From: Nelumbo lutea
Taxonomy: Eukaryota; Streptophyta; Magnoliopsida; Proteales; Nelumbonaceae
DNA length: 64,000 bases
Reading direction: 5' to 3'
Assembly: GCA_022828595.1 (NCBI GenBank)
Contig: JAKGHH010000003.1
Span: 57,711,759-57,775,758 of the forward strand
A program made the position numbers and the translations under genes. The notes under the pieces were generated by a model. It saw only the letters and a list, made by a program, of their open reading frames with translations. It had not been told where the DNA came from and searched no databases. Each line of letters opens with the position of its first letter. Position 1 is the first letter of the stretch. This document shows positions 31,308 to 44,702 of this stretch, in pieces.

Positions 31308-33600
31308 TAGAGGTGTAATGTGGGTCATGCCATGCCAACACAGTACGATTTTGTAGGTCTTCCACACTTTGGTAGGGCATGTCATGTGGCATGTGGGACT
31401 AGGTGGCTCATGCCTGCCTGGCCCAGAACCCTTCAAAGGTCATGCTCGAAACAAGCGTAGGCAGGTCTATACCATGATAGGTTGAGCCATACGCTTGGAC
31501 CAAGTTCAACTAGGTCTTTTTTCTGTTTGTCTTGTTATTTTTCCATTTTTACTAAGTAAAAAATGATAAAAATTTAGAGAAAAATAAAACTTGAACAAAA
31601 AAACACTTAACAAAATGCAAAATGGACAACAAGTTCAAAAGAAAATTGCAAAAAAATTATTTTATTTGAATTTAATGAAGAAAAAGTAAAAAAAATGAAA
31701 AAAAAATATAATAGAATTGGAATAAATTAAAAGATTAATATAATAAAGTTTTACAGTGGTATTGACTATTAAAAAGTCACAAATAACTTTTACATAAAAT
31801 TAAAAATAAAATTTACAATAATTTTGAAAACATTGTACAACTATTGAGTATACAAAAAAAAATATTATTGGCTTCATTATTTTCTTCAAGTTCCATCCCC
31901 TCCATCTCCTTAATCTTGATTTAGATCATATGCTTTTGGTGAAATATCGAGTGGAAGTGTCATGCCCTCCTCGATCTTGCAACTTGTCTTTAGCATCTAA
32001 CCAATCCTCCAAGCAAATACACATCTCTAGGCTTTCATTGTTCATGCAGCTTCTCTTGTTACCCAATATCCTAATACTAACACAAAAACAAGACTCTAAT
32101 GAAACTATAGACACCGAAGGGGTTCATAAATCGTGTGCCATGGTAGCAAGAATTGGATAAATATTTTCATGCACATTTCATTAGACTGAAATATAAAAAT
32201 TATTTAATTCATCCAAGTTGAGAGAATTTACTAAATTATTAAATTAGTTTGTAAATAAAAATTAAGTTCATTAAATGAACTTGATGATGTAGTGACAACT
32301 GACTTTTGCCTTTTTAACTCTTACACTATACAAGAACTAGAGGTTTCTATAGTGGAGGTTGTACAAGTTTTTCTTATATCCTAACAATTGAGATTCATAT
32401 GCATTATACATTTCAAATAATAAATTATTCACTACATCTTTTTTGTTTTAATTTCACTTTTCATATTTTCATAACAAGATTCAAATAAAACATCTAAGTC
32501 ATCTTTTTCTAATCCTAGGATGTAATATTATAGATAAGCAACATAGAGGAAAATATTTTTCCAATATTTTTAAATTTAACTTCCACTACATCAATAATAT
32601 TTTGAAATTTTAAATTATCTTTATATTTTAAGAAATTACTAATTATAAATAATTAATTAACCAAAATACAAGAAAATAGGTAATAAACACCTGAAAATGC
32701 AATGGTTGTATCATAAAAAATTTGTAAAAAATATTGTATACAAATCGCAATTTCCCAATCATCATTTGTTATAAAATCGTAGAACATTTTCTCATTATGG
32801 AAGTTAAAAAGAATTAAGAATGTCTTTGTATAAAAAACAACTTTCTAACATAAAATAGGTGGAATTCCACGAATATCTAATACAAAATTTCTATATTTTA
32901 GACCATATTTTTGACATAAATATTTAAATTCTTGTTTTTTTTTTATACCAAAACATCTAATGTACATAATACAATTTCTAATTTTAGAAATATGGAAGAA
33001 ATAATATTTAAAGCATCTTGAACACACAAATTTAAGATGTGACATGCATGCACATCTAATATGAAACATGGTTTTAATTGGGATCTTAATATATTTATTA
33101 TTGAGTCATTATTGTCAAAATTATCAAAACTAATTGAGTATTCGTATAGTAATCTTTGACAAAATTATTGTACATAGTTATATTCTTGTAGATGTTCTAT
33201 TTGTTCATGGTCCAAAGTTGCCTTATCTCACTATTTATTCATGTCAAAGATGTATTTTTTGCATTTAGACAAACGGAAGAGTAGGAAATCACAAAAAAAA
33301 AAGGGAAATATGTAAAAAAAAAAATTTGGAAGCATAAACAAATTAATGAAGGAATTTTAGAGTGCCCACTTGTTGTTGTAACACTACCATTATTATCAGT
33401 TGTAGGTGGCATATTATCATCATGACCCAGAAAGAATTTCATTTGCTATTGGAATTGTTGTGCCTACATTTCATCCTATATAATAGCTTCATATGCATTC
33501 TCATTGATTCTGAAAAATGTTAATGCTGTCTATTTATAATAATCAAATATTTTGACAAGTTATTGATAAAAAACCAGCCCCTTACTACTTTTTATTTATA
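31308..33600 (-). mobile_element. hAT element, copy C, decayed
   Basis: The left terminus TAGAGGTGTAATG starts at 31308, three bases after copy B ends. The minus strand encodes an N-terminal Ser/Thr/Asn-rich part (33442-33350), a core fragment (33069-32845) and the dimerisation domain (32150-31870). All are closely related to copy A. The right terminus is not clear. Confidence 0.6.
31860..33445 (-). pseudogene. hAT transposase pseudogene (copy C)
   Basis: The core fragment reads FHIRCAC...SKIRNCIMY...QEFKYLCQKYGLK, colinear with copy A at 16250-16415. The C-terminal domain reads VSLESCF..., SCMNNESLEMC and LDAKDKLQDRGGHDTS. Most of the core between them is deleted or unreadable. Confidence 0.75.
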
Positions 33601-35272
33601 CATAGTTTAAACCATCATTGGAATATCTTAGTGATCATATTACTTGTTAGCTTGATATAGTGAAAAATCAAATCCACACTACTTTTGATTCTTTTAAATC
33701 ATTGTTGATCATCAATTCATTAAGAAAGGCCAAAATAACACTAATACCCCAATCCCCATTGTGCGGTTGATACAATTAAAACAATACTCTTGAAAAATAA
33801 TTATCAAGTGCTTAAGACTTAAATGATTGCAAACTCTAAAGAACCCATAGGAGTGCAAGTTAAGCCTAAGTAGTAATTTGAAAGTTCATTGGTTAAGTAT
33901 TTCTTTAATAGGAAAAAAGTTATTATTTATTTATTGTTTGATTAAGCTATTTGAAGCACATTCAAAGAATTTTTTTTATCATTCTACCCACAAACTCTCC
34001 CCACATCCCTGCCCACAAGATACTATCTTCATGTATTAAGAACATCTCCCCATGAATGATGAGGAGATACTCCCAATGTGTGGTTGTAGTGTTTTGTGGG
34101 TAAGAATATGGGAAGAGTTTGTAGGTAGGAGATCCATGTTCAACCAAATTTATAATGGAGTGATTGATGATGCCTCATAATAGTCTTGAATTTCAGTGAT
34201 CAATGGTACCTCAAATCTCTAATGGAGTTGGCCCATTCTATTTTCTTTTTTTCTTCATAATTGAATCGAGTTAATCCCATCTAAACTCTTTCTCGCACAA
34301 GGAAAATATATCATTAATCTCCTAAAATGTTTCACATGGTGGAAAGACCTAATAATGAAATGTTTTGTGCAACTCAAAAATTGACGTTGACCACGAAACT
34401 CCAATATCCTTTGATTAATGCTGCAAATCTTACAATAACAATCTTAGTCTTCCATGATGTTGTGTTTGGTTAATAAAAATAAGAGAAAAATTAAAAGTAA
34501 CTTGATGGCCCATCCAAAATTTTGGCAAACGTTCAACCTAGAACATCTACACAAAAAGCATTCTCTTACTAAATTTAAGTCAATGGAATTTAGAGAGAGA
34601 ATTTATAAAACCCTTAGTGGGTTCTAGGTCATTAAACCAGACTAATAGGGTATGGGAGCTTCTTTGCAAGTTTCTAATGCTAAATGAATGCTAGAATGGA
34701 TGGGCTTTTGTAATTATGAATATAATTAACACCAAGAATTAGGTGGATACAACAAATTTAATCACCTATGAAAAGTTGAATGCTTTCTTCATTATCACCA
34801 CTTGAATGAAGATGGAAAATCTAAACATCTAGCTATAATGCTCACTTATCATAAGATAAGCGTATCATAAGAATTTCAATGTAACCTTTGTAAACTCACT
34901 TACCTTCTGCCGCCTGTTTTCATCAGAACAACATAAGAGACTCATGTAATTTATTGTTTTTATAAAAAAGAAAGTAGTTCATTGTAATACAAATTAAGAT
35001 TAAACATATCATATAGTGGGTAGCTGAAGTCATCTTACTGCTTATTTTGAAAAGTTGACTACCAATCTTAAGTTGAATTGAGGTTAAGCAAGCATTTGCC
35101 TACATCCCTACTAGATTCTTACAACAAACAAAAAAGTTAAAATACAACTACCACCATTACTAATATTTAATCTTTTATTTTAATGTTCATGTTTAAACCT
35201 TTCATGGTTTGTTTGGCTATTACCATGTCAAACCGCTCAAATCTACTTAAAGCCATTGGAGCCTCTAAAGTA
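33601..35272. other. AT-rich intergenic, nothing recognised
   Basis: There is no ORF of interest. A short imperfect inverted pair around 34000-34110 (ACCCACAAACTCT near 33987, AGAGTTTGTAGGTA near 34116) suggests a small foldback element. Confidence 0.3.
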
Positions 35273-35878
35273 GGGATGTAAACGGTATTCGAATATTCAA
35301 ATTCGAATTTGAGATTTGATGTAATTGAATAGAATTTGGATTATTCAAATTTTATTAATGGTCAATTTTGAATAACACATTTTTACCAATTAATTTATCG
35401 ATTCGAATTCTAATTTCATGTCAAATACAAAACAAGATAATATGTAGTTTTAGAACTTACATGTATCAACTAGGGGTATTAATAGGTCGAGTTAAACGGT
35501 AAAACCGACTTGACCTAACCTTACTGGATCAGGTTTGAGGCAGCTAAATAGGGTTTAGGGTCGAGTTAGGGTTCTAGAATTCTAACCCGAGTTGGATTTG
35601 GGTCGGTGTTAGGTTTATATTGATCCGACTCGTTGGGTCATAATACCTCTTTTATTATATACAAGAGACTACCACAGTAGGGGTATTGCTGTAATTATAT
35701 ACAACTTACTCTAACCCATGAGAGTGGAAACCCTAAAGCATTTTTCCTTTTTACCTTTTTGAAATTGAAAGAAACTCTTTGAAGAAACTATGAGAGTGAA
35801 CTAACACTGTAGAAGCACAACCACACAGTCTTCTTTTAATCACAAAGGCAAGCTCAAAGGTCAATCATACATTAACCT
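35273..35878. mobile_element. hAT-like MITE ends (two partial elements)
   Basis: TAGGGATGTAAACGG at 35273 and TAGGGGTATTAATAGG at about 35474 are hAT-type starts. The first shares ATTCGAAT/AATTCGAATTTGA wording with the element at 49672-50560. Matching right ends were not found. Confidence 0.35.
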
Positions 35879-36718
35879 CACTACTAGAAAATTCATCTAT
35901 AGAGGCGGCCATAACTGCCTCTTAAAGCTTAAAAAATGCCTCTAAAGGAAATAGGAGGAAGCCAGGTAAGTGCCTCTAAAAGCCCTGTCGCTAAATGTTT
36001 TACAAGTGTTTGGTTAAGCATTAGAGGTGGATTATAAATTTGCCTTTAAATTGGATTTTTAGAGGCACATACGACTGCCTCTATTGCATTGACGCTAAAA
36101 GTCCTGTATAAAGACAGTTAAAAGTGCCTCTGAAGTTCAATTTAGAGGCGCATTCGAACGCTTCTAAATGATTTTGTGGCAATTTTATGTGCCTTTAAAA
36201 GAAATCTAAGAAAAGGAAAAATATGTATGCTTTAATATTTAGAGGCACTTTTGGCTGCCTCTAAAAAGGTTCCAAATTTAAAAAAAAAAAACGTGCAATA
36301 TATTGTGAATATTTCTATATAAAAACTCTAATTGATACACCTGTATGAAAATATATTCAATCAAAACATAAAACCTGTATGAAATATATATAAAATCCAA
36401 AAAGATACACCTCATCCATAAAATTCCAATTGACTTCCATCATCATTTTAAGAACAAAAAACAAAAAAAAAAAAAACACAACATTCAGTCCTCATTATAT
36501 TCATTCTTCCTTTTGAGTAGACGACTTATTTTTTTAACAACCTACAAATCAAATATAGAGTAGTACAAATGAAATTCCTTTTAACATCTAAAAAAATGCT
36601 CTTTGTAGTCTTCATTCAATCCTTTCTTCCTCTACAACTTGCAAAAAAAAAGCAACAAAAAGAAAAAAAAAACAAAGTAAATAGGTACAATTTTTGTAAA
36701 TTAATAGTCATTGACTAT

Positions 36719-37012
36719 CTAATCACATATAGCAACAAAAAATGAAATAAAAATAATTATACGTAAATTTGTAATATTTACCAAAAACAAAAACCAAGCA
36801 ATAGTATCTCCAACAGATATTCCAATTGTCTTATGATGTCCATGGGGTCTTATTAAAGGCTCCTCATGAATTATCGGTACCTTAACATATACCTTCCAAA
36901 AATCTTGACCCAATTCAGTATCTCCTACTTTTTTACATGGGTCTTTGCTTATAACAACTGCTTTGGACATAATTTCTTGCTTTCTTAAACTCTTCAAAAA
37001 AACCTTAATCAT
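36719..37012 (-). pseudogene. TNP1/En/Spm-type transposase domain fragment
   Basis: The minus strand reads VGDTELGQDFWKVYVKVPI, then EEPLIRPHGHHKTIG and VGDTIAWF. This is the phrase of the plant TNP1/En/Spm transposase domain (Pfam Transposase_23). It is followed by an intron-like AT-rich region and no longer ORF. It supports CACTA identity of the surrounding element. Confidence 0.65.
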
Positions 37013-37488
37013 ATCCTACAATCAAATTTTTTTATCAAATCCAAACTGTCAAAATAACATAAGCAAATAAATTTATTTTTCTTCAACTTAATTACTAGAT
37101 GAGAAAACATACTTAATTGTAAGAGGTTCTTAGACATTTTAGATTTGTTTATGCAACAGAGGCTTTACTTGCTGAACATGGAAAGTACATTTCAGATTTT
37201 GGCATTTGCCATCCAGGTCTTTGGCAATGTGAGTCACATTTGCCAACAGAGGCTTTACAATATTGTATCATATTCTCCATGGGATTCTTCCTATTTCACC
37301 CAGTCCTTAGCTCCCCTGCAAGTGTTCTTTGGAAAAAGAAAAGCACCATCAATGATCACTTCATGATAACATCATACTCTTGTTTCCCCATACATCATCT
37401 ATCTTATTTAAGGAATGGGTTTCTGTATATATTCGTCTATGTGAAACTCTTCCCCGTCCCCCCTGCCACCCTAAAGCTATTATCTTAC

Positions 37489-37737
37489 AGGCTATTGAGA
37501 TTTGTACATGAGCTAAGATCATCAGGAATTGGCCCTTCAAGATTGTTGTTAGCCACATTTCTGTTAGAAAATATTGCACTGGTAACTGAATTGAATGATA
37601 TAAGACAACTGTATCCGATAGAAAAAATTCAAGAAGTTTAAGCAATTGTGTTGATCAAGACATACAGGTCAAACAGGTCAGTGAGCTTTCCAAGCTCAGG
37701 TGGAATTTTCCCTGTGAGCATGTTGTCATTCAGTTCC
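37489..37737 (-). pseudogene. Two ERECTA-like LRR exons (gene fragment)
   Basis: There are two 72-bp minus-strand exons, 37737-37666 and 37560-37489, each with AG before and GT after and the same phase. Together they read ELNDNMLTGKIPPELGKL, TDLFDL, then NVANNNLEGPIPDDL, SSCTNLNSL. The one-repeat-per-exon structure and wording match ERECTA-family LRR receptor kinases, which control stomatal and organ patterning. Neighbouring exons are absent, so this is a captured or relic fragment. It lies upstream, in sense, of the TNP1-type domain. Confidence 0.75.
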
Positions 37738-38386
37738 CTGCACATGCAAACAATAGAAAAAGATTATCATCCCAAATGCCTGGTAAAACATGATACCTAG
37801 TTTTACGAACAAGATTGAAAAGGTACAAGAATATTAGATAGTTAAAAGGAAAAATCAATCTCAGAGAAAGAAAAAAAAAGATTATGATGGAATAAACCAA
37901 TGGAATAAATCAATCTCATTGCAAACCGAGGACGAGGAGTCGAGGCGGTATGGAAAGGTATACACAACCAATTTGGGCTCTAGATTTTTCACCAAAAATA
38001 GCTCGTGTGGGGTCCAGCTCGGAAAGCCAGTGGTCCAACTCATGAGAGGGCTGAAACACAACAGCTTCTGGCTTTCCAAGGTGGGCCCCTTATGATCATC
38101 CTATTTGTTGAAAAATCACTAGCCTCCTATTTCAGATTGGTCCGATGTACGGCTGTGAATATGATTTTGAATCTCATCGGCATATTCTCTGTGTTTCAAG
38201 TGAAGAATGTCAATCACCTTTTCTTAGATTGTTAGCCTCTTCTTTCATCAAATCATCAATCTTATGCAGTTGTATGAGAATCAACAAAATAAAATTATTA
38301 CACAATTATAACATTTGTGCTCGGCAATACATAGCCAAATTAAGGAAGCAAATGAAGATGAATTAAAAGAGAGATTCTCATTATCA

Positions 38387-41300
38387 CCCTACAAGAAAAT
38401 AAACCTGTAGCTATGGGCAAAATCATAGCTATAAATCCACAAAATAGTAGCTACAGTCGCGGTGGCTATAGGTAATAGCTACGGATGCTATCGATGGTAT
38501 CAGCCATAGCTAAAACTAACCTATAGCTAGGCTAAAGCCCAATTCAATAATTATATGTGAAGTTTTAACTACGGTTTTTTAGTCAACCGTGACTACAAAT
38601 TTGACTCTATAGCTACAATTTGTTTTACAATCGCAGCTAAATATTGTTCTATAGGTACAGTTTGAAGTGCTCGAAGCTATAACATTTAGATCTGTAGCTA
38701 CGGTTTGGAGATCACCGTAGCTAAAATATGAAGCTATCCCTACAATATACTTTGACCGTAGCTAAAATTAAAAAACTATAACCGCAGGCTAAGATTGTCG
38801 GTAGATAAAATAAGAACCTATAGCCACGGTTTAAGCAGTCTAACGAAAAAAACATGAATCATAACGAAAAAAACATGTATGGTTGATGACATTTTTTTCC
38901 TGTATCAAATAAAGGCACAACATATTCCATTCATAATAAAAGATGAAACTTGAATGCAAAATTCCAATAAAATATTTTATAATGAAAAATGAACTACATC
39001 TCAAAGTGTTTTAATACATCCATGTGTTTAAAATCTATTACAAATTCAAGGATTTTGAATACATGAAACTCAATCCCCCCCACCACACACACCAAAAAAA
39101 AAAAAAAAAACTTGGTGTGTAAAATTTGATCAAATTGGTGTTCAGCGGCACATGTGAAGTATCTCCTTTAGCATGTTTATCCTATAAGAAAATAATAGAA
39201 TATAAGTTAGAAATCACATTTTTAGAGATATAAAATCATGTATAAAAATCTAATTATTAACAATGCAATATAAATTTACCAATTTCATTCCAAGCCTAAT
39301 GTTTAAACAAATTAGAAGTACAAGAGATATATCAAGCTAAGCAGATTTAAAATGGTTGGGAATCAAACCAGCTGATACCCATTTTGTTAAAAGGGGTTTA
39401 GGATATGTGACCACAATGGATTTGAGAGTTTTGATGCTTTGTGTAGTTCAAGAATTCTTGTTGATTTCAAATGGAAGCCCGATTTGAAACTAGTTGAGCC
39501 CTAACTGGTTTGCATAGTTCATCTTCTTCAGACTTTGTCCTAGAATTGCTCCACAGTCATTCGTCTTAAGCAAATGGTAAAAAGCTTTCTGGGTTGTGGA
39601 CAGGATAACCAGTGAGCCTAATAGGGGTCCATTGTATCTTCTTCCAAATTCTGTTATGTGGAAACATGATTTCATATTCCTATTGGACACCATTTGACTC
39701 TCTTAGTCTAGAAGTTATCCTCCATGGATCACACATCTACCTGAATTGGTTCATGTTTGTACCCCAAGAGGTTGAAGGCTTCAACACCACTTTTTTAATT
39801 AACAGAACAAATAGTCATAGTTCAATTAAAGAAGAAAAGCACGTATAAGACCATGTGATGGAAAGAACCAAACATGGTATGGATACAATAAATAAATTGA
39901 TAAGTACATAATAAAGCTATGAAAAAATATTGGAACTAGTTAAACTGGTTGGAAGGTTCTCAGTTCAACTGCTGGTTTGACCTAAGCCAATGGGTTTTAA
40001 ATATATTTCCGGTGGTTCACAATTCTAACCTGGAAAGGTTCCTGATTTGTATACTTTAAAGAATGTAAGAGCCAAGAAGACTCTATTAGATTAATTAAGA
40101 ATGAAAAAGAAAATCTTGGATAAGAACAAGGAGATTAACTAAAGTGGATGAATTACTTACAGACTTGCTAAACGAGAACTACATTGGAGTAGAATAAGTT
40201 TACATAGTATCACCATGCTTCCTATAAGATTTTAAAGTGGGTCTCTTTGTAATTTAGATGTCAAATTGCTGACATGAATCCCCATAGCCATGTTTTCTAT
40301 AGGCATGTTCCGTATGTGCAATAAATTTAAGCAAGGATATAATTAGACATTTACAGTTTAGCTCTCATTTGTTAAAATTACCATTCAAAATGATGAATTG
40401 GTGATGAGCGATCGTACAAATAAGTCCCCAAGAAGAATTAGTTATCATGCAATTAAGGTTCCTATAAACAAGAGGTTATATGTTAACCTCTTATAATTGT
40501 TTTCTACAACAAATGAGAAAATCTCAAAAAAAAATCAATCTGAATGAGAACCTAATCATAGAAACATCTGACTTCCACATGTTTTCTTCAGACTAGAACA
40601 ACCAAGAGCCTTTAGATATGGAGGGGTATGATGCATACTGAAAAGTTGAAGCATCTTACTAATAATAAAGGTGTGCTACCAAGCTGTAAGCTCTTCCTCA
40701 ATGACTTTATGCATTAGCATTTAACTTGTTCATAGAAGATAAATTATTTTTCTTATATTAAATTAAGGTGCAGAGAAATAAACCTATAAAAACCAAATTT
40801 TAATTAGCTTGCAAGACTATATATAGACACACACAAATTTCATTCTTGAATTAGATTTGAATCGTAGGAATGGATCAAAAAATGAATTCCATAATCAAAA
40901 ATTCAAAATTCCTAGTTAGTTTTACCCATATGTGTCGGTAAAGACCATGGGAAATGGAAACTTATGCTCAAGAATGACTAGAGTTTCAGGTTATCTAACT
41001 AAAGAGTGGTATATTAATATATCCAATTAATTCATGTAGCGTGGCTAGTTAAAGTTGCATTCTCAACCATATCATCCTGCACAAGAACTTAATTGGGAGA
41101 ATGTTGAGATTTAGAAGGGAATATGGGTTACCACTTGAAATAATGTCTGGCTAGCTATATAGAGGCAAGCACAACAAGATGAGCTTCCCCTAGAATAAGA
41201 CAGCTTTGCAATTAATACTGTAGTTGGTGCATGAAAACTGAAGTCCTTATAAACTATATTTTTTTATGCCATATAAACTATATTTGATCCCATTTATTTA

Positions 41301-44300
41301 AAATCAAGTCATAAAACATCATGAATCATGTATGATCATTAAACCAAAGCCACATGAGAAGGAAAAAGGTTCCAAAAACTCATTATAGATATTCATTGAT
41401 GATGATAAAGATGTTACATTAAATAAACTTCATTCATGTCTATAATACATAAACAGATAGAGAGTGTGATCCAAGAATTCTAATTTGGAACAAAGTGCTA
41501 GACAATTGACAGAGATATGCTCTTTATTAGACCCTAGTAGTGGTTAGTGAAAATGAATTATTCATAGTGAGCATCTGCAATAAGTTTAATCCTATTAACA
41601 ATTTACTGAAAACAAAGTGAACACAGTAAAGCTACAGCTCATTGAACTAAGTCACTAAGTTGATTAGCAACAACCACCACCAACACCAAAACCTGCTCAA
41701 CCCTTGAATCCAGCGCCACTAGTGGCACCAAAACCGGTACAAAATCAATCATGCCTAAATTCAAGTTCTGACATGGACATAGACATAGGAAACGACCCAT
41801 AGGACTCGGAGGATGTCTATTTTTCTAGTTTTCACGAAATGCTAAAACGATTTAGTGTGAGAGATTTGTCCTACATAAGAAGACAATCATGCGAAGAGCT
41901 GTTCTCATGAGATGATTGTACTCGCCCAATATTTTATGAGAGAAGAGAGCTAATGATCTATTATTGGAAGGTCAAGACTGTTCTATAAATCCAGATAGAG
42001 AACATAAAAAGCCAAACTAGGCCAACACTTAAATCACTTTAAGTCAAATGTTTCATTGGTGTAATATACACTAGTCTAGTTTATGTTGGACTAGACATTT
42101 CAGAAAATGTAATTCTTTTATTAGATTTAAGGTTCAAAGAAGGTCATTACATTATTTGATCCAATGGTGAAATCTAGGCCTGACAAGCATGAGAACATGA
42201 GTAGTAAATATGGTGATTCAAATTCTTCAAAAGGTATCCATTGTCAGTTAGCACTGTCAAGAAGAAGCAACAATCACACAGCATTATAAGGATGTTAGGG
42301 GAATCAATCCAAAAGGAAACAAAAACCCTTAAGATATAGACACAAAGATGAATCCTACAAAGCCTCCAATGCCCTTACCCTTGGTCAAATGATTTTGCCT
42401 AGCCAGCTCATTCCTATGAGTGATTAAGCTTATAAACAAACCAAAGTTCAAGGGAAAACCAAAACCCTAAAATAAGTTATGGAAATTTGAGTTAAATTGT
42501 TGAAGAAACTTAAAAAAGAGGAAAACTAATTAAAATGAAAATCAAAAACCAAGGTTTTAGATTTTCTCTATCATTAAATAATTTAAAACTTTGCATCTTT
42601 AAAGGGAATATGAGGAGAACATTTAAAATGGGTTTTCTAGTAATAAAACTATTTCATTCAAAAAGAGAAAGAAATGGGCAAAGAAATAAAAAAGAGAGGG
42701 TGAGACGAATTAGAGTGCAAAGGAGGTACTAGAGTTTTAGCAGCAAACTTTTTCGACAAAGATGAATAAAGAATTTTATGTTACAGTGTCCTTTTAGAGA
42801 GGGGCATAAGCTAGGAAGAGTGGGACACTGGAGTGTGAAGAAAATCCATCACTATTGTTGCAGATTTCAAGGAGTGCCAGACATGGGTAGAAGTGAATAA
42901 TCCAATGAAGCCATAAATTTCCATTGGCACACATAATCCATGTCAAGCTCAATTTGAACCTAAATCTGAAATTCAAAAGCCAAATTTTAAAATGTACAAA
43001 TTGAAACTTTTATTGGAAATAATGCAAAATATGAGGTAACCCGTTTCCCCTTAACATTAACTAACAAAAATTAGATGTTGACTTAGTAACTTATACATAC
43101 CAAAGCTGGTCTACCATTAACAAAAAGAATACCCCCTTCAACATTGAATCCTATTGGGAAGAAACTCCATTGAAAAAAGGATGTAAATTTTCTAGCTGGA
43201 AACAAAAAATAATCATAAGCCAATTATATATATATAAAAGGAGGAATTAGAAGATCATACATTTAAACCCTCTAATATTTTGGAAAGATAGAACAAACAA
43301 AAAAAAGGTACATCAACAATTTAGATTAACCACAAGCATGAGTTCAAAGAAAAATTCATGAGAGTATTTAATCTATTAGGCAGAATAGACCAAGAAGTAG
43401 GTACAACTTCTGAATCTCAACCCCACATGTTGGACAAGTTTGAATTTTCAAAATATAAGGAGTCCCGAAGCTTTAACCTAAATGTTAAATGAAGCTCATT
43501 CAATTGCATACATAGATGGAGAGAAGATGGCCACACGATCCTGTTATTGGGAACAAAATGAGGAGTTTTCCCATCAAGAAACTATTTACCCTTATTAAGA
43601 AAACTCACCTTCACTATTTCTGCATTCTCTTTGCCGTTCGGAACATTGGGAACAACATTCTCCTTGTTGGAAGTGGCACTTTCTTTCAGAGGTATTGCCA
43701 TATTCTTGTTCATCTAAAGTCAGAGAACCCTGCCATTGCTACAGTCCCCTTCGTTGCTGCTCCATTTGTATAAAGATTGAGAGAATCAACATAGAGTGAG
43801 TTGATTTCATTTGAAATCTTTGTGGTTGAATTTCAAATTTTGGACCGCCTTTATCTTGATAGTTTCTAGTTTTGAGCATTGTAAAATGGCGAAGGAGAAC
43901 AGAATAAGGGTTTTTTTCGACAAGAGGAAAGAGAGTTATACACACAAGAATAAGAAGAAAAGAAATGGATTCAATGACTGAGAACAAGAGCCTAAATTGG
44001 TTCTTTGAACCCACGCGGGAGAGTTGCCCGCGCCTTTTCTAAAGCTTTTTAATCACAATGTCAGGGTTCAAATCGGAGTGTGCCATGTGGCACAATTACG
44101 GAGGCCTATGCAAATTCACATCTGGGCCTCACATAAAGATCAATAACCACAGACAACTAAATTCGTGGCTATAGCTATAAATAGCTTTTAGCCACGAAAA
44201 AAATGCATTTTGATACGCACAAAAACCGTAGCTATAGGTCACTTAAACTTATAATGACGGGTACCTAAAACCGTGGTTATAGATAGCTATTAGCTACGGA

Positions 44301-44454
44301 CAAACAACTTTTAACCATGGACAAAATGCCCATAACTAAAGCTCAATTGTTAGCCACGGTTAGAAGAATATTCGTGACTATATCTTAATTTTTAGTTACG
44401 GTTTTCATGTCCGTAGCTAAAGCACAGTAGCTATAGCCCCATTTTGTTATAGTG
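38387..44454. mobile_element. Non-autonomous CACTA element, 6068 bp, TSD TCA
   Basis: The left terminus is CCCTACAAGAAAAT at 38387 (one change from CACTACAAGAAAAT). The right terminus, inverted, is CACTATAACAAAATG ending at 44454. The flanking TCA (38384-38386 and 44455-44457) is a 3-bp duplication. Subterminal repeats of TAGCTACGG and CCGTAGCTA crowd 38400-38830 and 44140-44440, as in En/Spm elements. No transposase domain is readable in the 5-kb interior. Confidence 0.72.
39000..44100. other. Interior of CACTA element, no assignable gene
   Basis: AT-rich sequence with only short ORFs. A minus-strand exon-like segment ending at 43608 (MNKNMAIPLKESATS... then GTGAGT) could be a first exon, but I do not recognise it. 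Confidence 0.35.
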
Positions 44455-44461
44455 TCAAGAT

Positions 44462-44702
44462 CCCCTCTGACCTTCTGATGATAGTTTTCCATGTAAGGTT
44501 GATGCTATAGTATTGGTTTTAGCTCTCTGAGAATCAATAGTATCCTCCAAGCATTTCATCAAACTTAGTGTAGATGAATGGCGTAAAGCAAGTGCTTCTT
44601 CAACATATTTGATAATATCATTAGTTCCATTCATTTCCACTGGACCTGCTTCTAGAAGTCTACAAAGAAACATCTCCTCCCATGGACATGATGGAATTGA
44701 AC
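44462..44702 (-). pseudogene. Orphan exon-like ORF of unknown family
   Basis: A splice acceptor with a pyrimidine tract (TGCTTTTGTTTTCTAG) on the minus strand is followed by about 75 open codons. They read PWEEMFLCRLLEAGP, DIIKYVEEALALRHS, MKCLEDTIDSQRAKTN, then a possible donor GTCAGA after LHGKLSSE. Composition and codon use are gene-like, unlike the surrounding repeats. I do not recognise the family. The CACTA element inserted just downstream. Confidence 0.45.

Larger units (their letters stand above)
35879..38383 (-). mobile_element. CACTA (En/Spm) element, one terminus plus TNP1-type domain
   Basis: It begins CACTACTAGAAAATTC at 35879, a canonical CACTA terminus. About 400 bp of subterminal repeats follow, built on AGAGGC and GCCTCTAAA in both orientations (35900-36265). 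A TNP1-type domain lies inside on the minus strand. No right terminus was found before the second CACTA element, so the right boundary is arbitrary. Confidence 0.6.
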
